Source: JAXGTD01 sp040775095 (GTDB lineage: Bacteria > Pseudomonadota > Gammaproteobacteria > Chromatiales > Chromatiaceae). Taken from it: DNA of 24,856 nucleotides. This document shows, one piece after another, positions 22,654 to 24,856 of this stretch. Both the position numbers and the translations under genes were made by a program. Every line of letters begins with the position of its first letter. The first letter of the stretch is position 1. The stretch spans positions 1 to 24,856 of the forward strand of contig JAXGTD010000053.1 of NCBI GenBank assembly GCA_040775095.1, written 5' to 3'. The notes under the pieces are model-generated. The model had not been told where the DNA came from. It worked only from the letters and a program-made list of their open reading frames with translations, and ran no database searches.

Positions 22654-23475
22654 TTACTGGACCTGGGCGGCCTTGGGTGCGGACGCCGGCATCTCCGGGG
22701 CCGGGGCCTCGAGCGCCGGGCTCTCGCTGGTTGGCGCCTCAGCGGCAGGCTGGGCCGGGGCCTTCGGGCCGCATTCCCTCTTGGCACCAAAACCGCTCGG
22801 CATCGGACCGTGGTGGAAAGGATGGCCATGGTTGGTCATCGCCCGACGACGCTCTGTCATCTCCTTCAACGCCGAGCGGCGCTCCGCCATCTCGGCCTGT
22901 CGCGCGGCCCGATAGCGGTCCATCTGCGCCTTGCGCTCCGCGAAATCCTTGCCCATGTTGGGAAGGGACGGGTATTCACCGAAGGCGGGCATCTCGGGCA
23001 TGGCGGGCATGGTCATTTCCGGGAACTGCGGCATGGCCGGCATCTCGGGCATGGTCGGGGCCTCACCGAAGGCGGGCATCTCGGGCATGGCGGGCATGGT
23101 CATTTCCGGGAATTCCGGCATGGCCGGCATCTCGGGCATGGCCGGGGCCTCACCAAAGGCGGGCATCTCGGGCAGCTCCGGCATCTCGAACGCCGGCTGC
23201 TCCAGTCCGGGCATGCCCATGGCGGGGAATTGCGGATAGCCGCCGAAAGGTGCGTAGGTGTAGCCGCGTTTGGCGATCTGCTCCGCCATCTCGCGCTGCG
23301 CCTGGATCATCTGGGCCTGTCGCTCGGCGAACGCCTGCTGCTGCTTGGCAAACTGTGCCGCCATGGCCTGCTGCTGCTCTTCGGTCACATAGGGAGCAAC
23401 CGGCCACCAAGCGGCGGCAGACATGGACGCGGCGACAAGGGCGGTGGCCGACGCGGCCCGGATAAAATGCTTCAT
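22654..23475 (-). CDS. secreted Met-Pro repeat protein, possibly sulfur globule protein (SgpD-like)
   Basis: A 273-residue exported protein. The signal peptide (MKHFIRAASA, cleaved after about Ala22) leaves a mature N-terminus WWPVAPYV. Residues about 31-70 form a Gln/Ala-rich amphipathic helix. Residues about 97-170 are a Met-Pro-Glu/Ala repeat with a 29-residue tandem unit, 177-213 is a second charged helix (ERKAQMDRYRAARQAEMAER), and the tail is Ala/Pro-rich. Sulfur globule envelope proteins of purple sulfur bacteria are secreted, low-complexity and start with Trp-Trp after cleavage, which is why I suggest that role; the resemblance is compositional, not a firm homology call. The ATG is fixed by GAGGTG eight bases upstream and the signal peptide. 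It has its own promoter and terminator, so it is monocistronic and probably well expressed. Confidence 0.6.
   Translation of the reverse strand: MKHFIRAASATALVAASMSAAAWWPVAPYVTEEQQQAMAAQFAKQQQAFAERQAQMIQAQREMAEQIAKRGYTYAPFGGYPQFPAMGMPGLEQPAFEMPELPEMPAFGEAPAMPEMPAMPEFPEMTMPAMPEMPAFGEAPTMPEMPAMPQFPEMTMPAMPEMPAFGEYPSLPNMGKDFAERKAQMDRYRAARQAEMAERRSALKEMTERRRAMTNHGHPFHHGPMPSGFGAKRECGPKAPAQPAAEAPTSESPALEAPAPEMPASAPKAAQVQ
22981..23174 (-). repeat. 87-bp tandem repeat inside the Met-Pro protein gene
   Basis: Units at 22981-23067 and 23068-23154 are nearly identical, and a third starts at 23155 but diverges after about 20 bases. Each codes 29 residues (beginning MPAFGEAP, ending TMPAMPE) in frame. 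Within the unit, shorter MPEMPAM steps repeat, showing duplication at two levels. Confidence 0.93.
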
Positions 23476-23608
23476 TTCACACACCTCGATAAGAATGATG
23501 ATTCGGCTGACGGGCGCTCTGCAATTCCCTGGTCGCGCGAGTGCTTGGCTTCGTTTGCCGTCTTGTTGTTCGACGCCGCCGCATCCCAGCGGCCCTTGGA
23601 CAAGCGTT

Positions 23609-23636
23609 AGTATATAAGAAACTTATGAAATAACAA
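23609..23636 (-). promoter_or_regulatory. sigma70-type promoter of the Met-Pro protein gene
   Basis: On the minus strand TTGTTA (23636-23631), a 16-base spacer and TATACT (23614-23609) form a good promoter in an AT-rich patch that contrasts with the GC-rich surroundings. RNA would begin near 23602, leaving a leader of about 125 bases. A short inverted repeat ATAAG-TTT-CTTAT lies in the spacer. Confidence 0.65.
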
Positions 23637-23642
23637 TTGTAA

Positions 23643-23654
23643 AATGCGATCGCA
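23643..23654. repeat. 12-bp palindrome upstream of the promoter
   Basis: ATGCGATCGCAT is a perfect palindrome lying about -41 to -53 from the predicted RNA start of the Met-Pro protein gene, where an activator could bind. From here to 23841 I see no gene or other signal. Confidence 0.4.
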
Positions 23655-23841
23655 TCGCGAGCTTCGATAGTTGATGGGTATTGCCATCGGACTTCGCGCC
23701 GCTCGGCTCTGGGGCCTCGTCGTGCCGTTGGCGTGCGGATCTTACCCCCACCCCGCGGTCCTTCCGTGCCTGGTGACAGCGTCTATGCGCGGTTGGCATG
23801 GTATTGACGAGCTTGTGGACTCGGGAACCGCCGATCTGGGG

Positions 23842-23967
23842 CGTTTCCCGTCCGGGCCACGGAAGGCCCGACATCGTCGAGCGCCGCACGGGCTTGAAAT
23901 AGGGAGCACGTCGCGAGTCGCGCCTTGCGAAGTGCGAGCTGATCCAATACCCGGAAGGCATTTGATC
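23842..23967 (+). repeat. dispersed intergenic hairpin repeat, copy B
   Basis: The second copy of the element at 6668-6787, in the same orientation. The first 33 bases (23842-23874) match at 31 positions and the last block (23934-23967) matches with few changes. The 5' hairpin (CGGGCC/GGCCCG) is kept, the 3' hairpin is weakened by substitutions, and the perfect 12-bp stem of copy A is missing. It lies in the 619-base gap between the Met-Pro protein gene and the phosphatidyltransferase gene. Confidence 0.75.
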
Positions 23968-23972
23968 AGCGT

Positions 23973-23990
23973 TATGCTAGGGGGTAGCAT
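23973..23990 (+). promoter_or_regulatory. -10 box overlapped by an inverted repeat
   Basis: TATGCT (23973-23978) is a four-of-six -10 hexamer for the downstream phosphatidyltransferase gene. It is embedded in a perfect dyad ATGCTA-GGGGG-TAGCAT (23974-23990). No -35 is recognisable. The dyad could be an operator. Confidence 0.3.
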
Positions 23991-24094
23991 TCCAGCCCCG
24001 GGCCCCGGCAGGTCCCGCACGCGTCCTGTTCCTCCGGACGGGGTCAGGGTCAGGGGAGATGTGCGCAACCGACGCTCGATCTGTCAGCGGATAC

Positions 24095-24652
24095 ATGAAG
24101 ACCAGCGATCTCCCGAACCTTATCAGCGTGCTGCGGCTGGTTGCGGTGGTACCGGTGGTATACCTGTTGATGCGGCACGCCTTTGGCTGGGCGCTGTTGC
24201 TGTTTGCGTTGGCTGGCCTGTCCGACGGGGTCGATGGCTTTCTGGCGAAGCGCTATGGCTGGCAGACTCCGCTTGGCGCGCTGCTTGATCCACTCGCCGA
24301 CAAGGTCTTGCTCGTGAGCTGCTTCCTGGTCCTGGGTGCATTGGACCTGCTGCCGATTTGGCTGGTGCTCGCCGTGGTGTTCCGGGATCTGGTGATCGTC
24401 AGCGGTGCGCTGCTCTACCACTTCCGGGTAGAAGACGTGCAGGCGGCTCCAACCTGGGCGAGCAAGCTCAATACCGTCGTTCAGATCGCGCTCGTCGTCG
24501 CGGCGATCACCAATGCAGGACCGCTGCCGCTGCCGCCCTGGCTCGTGGGTGGGCTCATCTGGTTCTGTCTGGCCACGGTCGTCGTCAGCGGGACGCAATA
24601 TGTCTGGGTCTGGGGGCAAAGGGCCCGAGAGCATGGTTGGAGGCAGGGCTGA
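24095..24652 (+). CDS. CDP-alcohol phosphatidyltransferase family protein (PgsA-like)
   Basis: A 185-residue integral membrane protein with about five or six hydrophobic helices. The family signature is at 44-69: D44-x2-D47-G48-x2-A51, G61-x3-D65-x3-D69 (SDGVDGFLAKR, then LGALLDPLADK). The residue right after Ala51 is Lys instead of the usual Arg, with Arg53 next to it. It would transfer a phosphatidyl group from CDP-diacylglycerol to an alcohol; the acceptor is uncertain. It resembles the short paralogues often annotated alongside the true PgsA. The start is the ATG before KTSDLPNLIS; an upstream GTG-like extension of 12 codons is less likely. Its promoter may be the dyad-covered -10 about 115 bases upstream. 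Confidence 0.85.
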   Translation: MKTSDLPNLISVLRLVAVVPVVYLLMRHAFGWALLLFALAGLSDGVDGFLAKRYGWQTPLGALLDPLADKVLLVSCFLVLGALDLLPIWLVLAVVFRDLVIVSGALLYHFRVEDVQAAPTWASKLNTVVQIALVVAAITNAGPLPLPPWLVGGLIWFCLATVVVSGTQYVWVWGQRAREHGWRQG

Positions 24653-24660
24653 AGGATTTC

Positions 24661-24690
24661 GCGCCAGCTCGCGTGGGACGTTGCTGGCGC
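24661..24690 (+). terminator. possible terminator hairpin after the phosphatidyltransferase gene
   Basis: GCGCCAGC (24661-24668) and GCTGGCGC (24683-24690) form a perfect 8-bp stem nine bases after the stop codon. A short T-run (CTTTT) appears about ten bases later. The loop of 14 bases and the late T-run make it a weak candidate. It separates convergent genes. Confidence 0.35.
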
Positions 24691-24720
24691 CGTGGCGGCT
24701 TTTGCGCGATCCGCGTCGCG

Positions 24721-24856
24721 TCAAAACAACCGGTTCAACCCATTCAGTGCCGCAACGCGGTATGCCTCGGCCATGGTCGGGTAGTTGAACGTCGTCTCGG
24801 CGAAGTATTGGATCGTGTTGTTGCTTCCTTGCCGGGACATGATCGCCTGGCCGATA
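24721..24856 (-). CDS. sthA: soluble pyridine nucleotide transhydrogenase, C-terminal end
   Basis: The last 44 codons of a minus-strand gene entering from the right edge. The sequence (IGQAIMSRQGSNNTIQYF, then FNYPTMAEAYRVAALNGLNR) is the characteristic C-terminus of SthA: TFNYPTMAEAYRVAALNGLNRLF is almost invariant in gammaproteobacterial SthA. The enzyme is an FAD-containing transhydrogenase that converts NADPH plus NAD+ to NADP+ plus NADH. The rest of the protein lies outside the window, so catalytic cysteine and FAD motifs cannot be checked. Confidence 0.93.
   Translation of the reverse strand, partial: IGQAIMSRQGSNNTIQYFAETTFNYPTMAEAYRVAALNGLNRLF

Noticed and set aside
23623..23961. Minus-strand 112-codon ORF in the 619-base gap
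   Set aside because: It crosses the promoter of the Met-Pro protein gene and most of repeat copy B; the coding look comes from the repeat.

Overview
The window looks like a chromosomal stretch of a high-GC gammaproteobacterium. The pyruvate dehydrogenase order aceE-aceF-lpdA, the xerD/dsbC neighbourhood, and the yceF-type Maf, ycgN, yajQ, mutS and sthA genes are all typical of that class. A secreted protein starting (after its signal peptide) with Trp-Trp-Pro and carrying Gln/Ala-rich helices and Met-Pro repeats resembles sulfur globule proteins. This hints at a sulfur oxidiser of the Chromatiales, but that is inference from one gene. Almost everything is core housekeeping; I see no prophage, transposase, CRISPR array, tRNA or rRNA.

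Layout. (1) 1-5750, minus strand: a Bat/MoxR operon read right to left as moxR, DUF58, DUF4381, batA, batB and a TPR protein of the BatC type. The TPR protein runs off the left edge inside a 36-bp tandem repeat coding a Gln-rich tail. Two tiny candidate ORFs fill the gaps moxR/DUF58 and batB/batC with 4-base overlaps. (2) 5952-7249, minus: yceF (Maf) and ycgN, separated by a structured dispersed repeat. (3) 7501-11091, plus: ogt-xerD (4-base overlap), yajQ-dsbC (4-base gap) and a PP2C phosphatase. (4) 11334-14662: mutS on minus, divergent from a small membrane-anchored protein of unknown function. (5) 14712-16126, minus: a UbiH/UbiI/UbiF-type hydroxylase, followed by a C-terminal remnant of an amidinotransferase/DDAH-like gene. 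(6) 16238-22217, minus: aceE-aceF-lpdA, with a perfect 25-bp inverted repeat upstream of aceE. (7) 22581-23475, minus: the sulfur-globule-like secreted protein with a strong terminator and a clear sigma70-type promoter. (8) 23842-24856: a second copy of the dispersed repeat, a CDP-alcohol phosphatidyltransferase on plus, and the C-terminal end of sthA on minus.

How the genes work together. MoxR, DUF58, the two von Willebrand factor A proteins and the TPR protein are expected to form an envelope-associated chaperone-like system. XerD, MutS and Ogt serve chromosome resolution and DNA repair. DsbC isomerises periplasmic disulfides. AceE, AceF and LpdA form the pyruvate dehydrogenase complex, and SthA balances NADPH and NADH. 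No wholly new multi-gene system is evident. The items most worth a second look are the dispersed hairpin repeat, the aceE operator-like palindrome, the sulfur-globule-like repeat protein, the amidinotransferase remnant and the small ORFs in the Bat operon.
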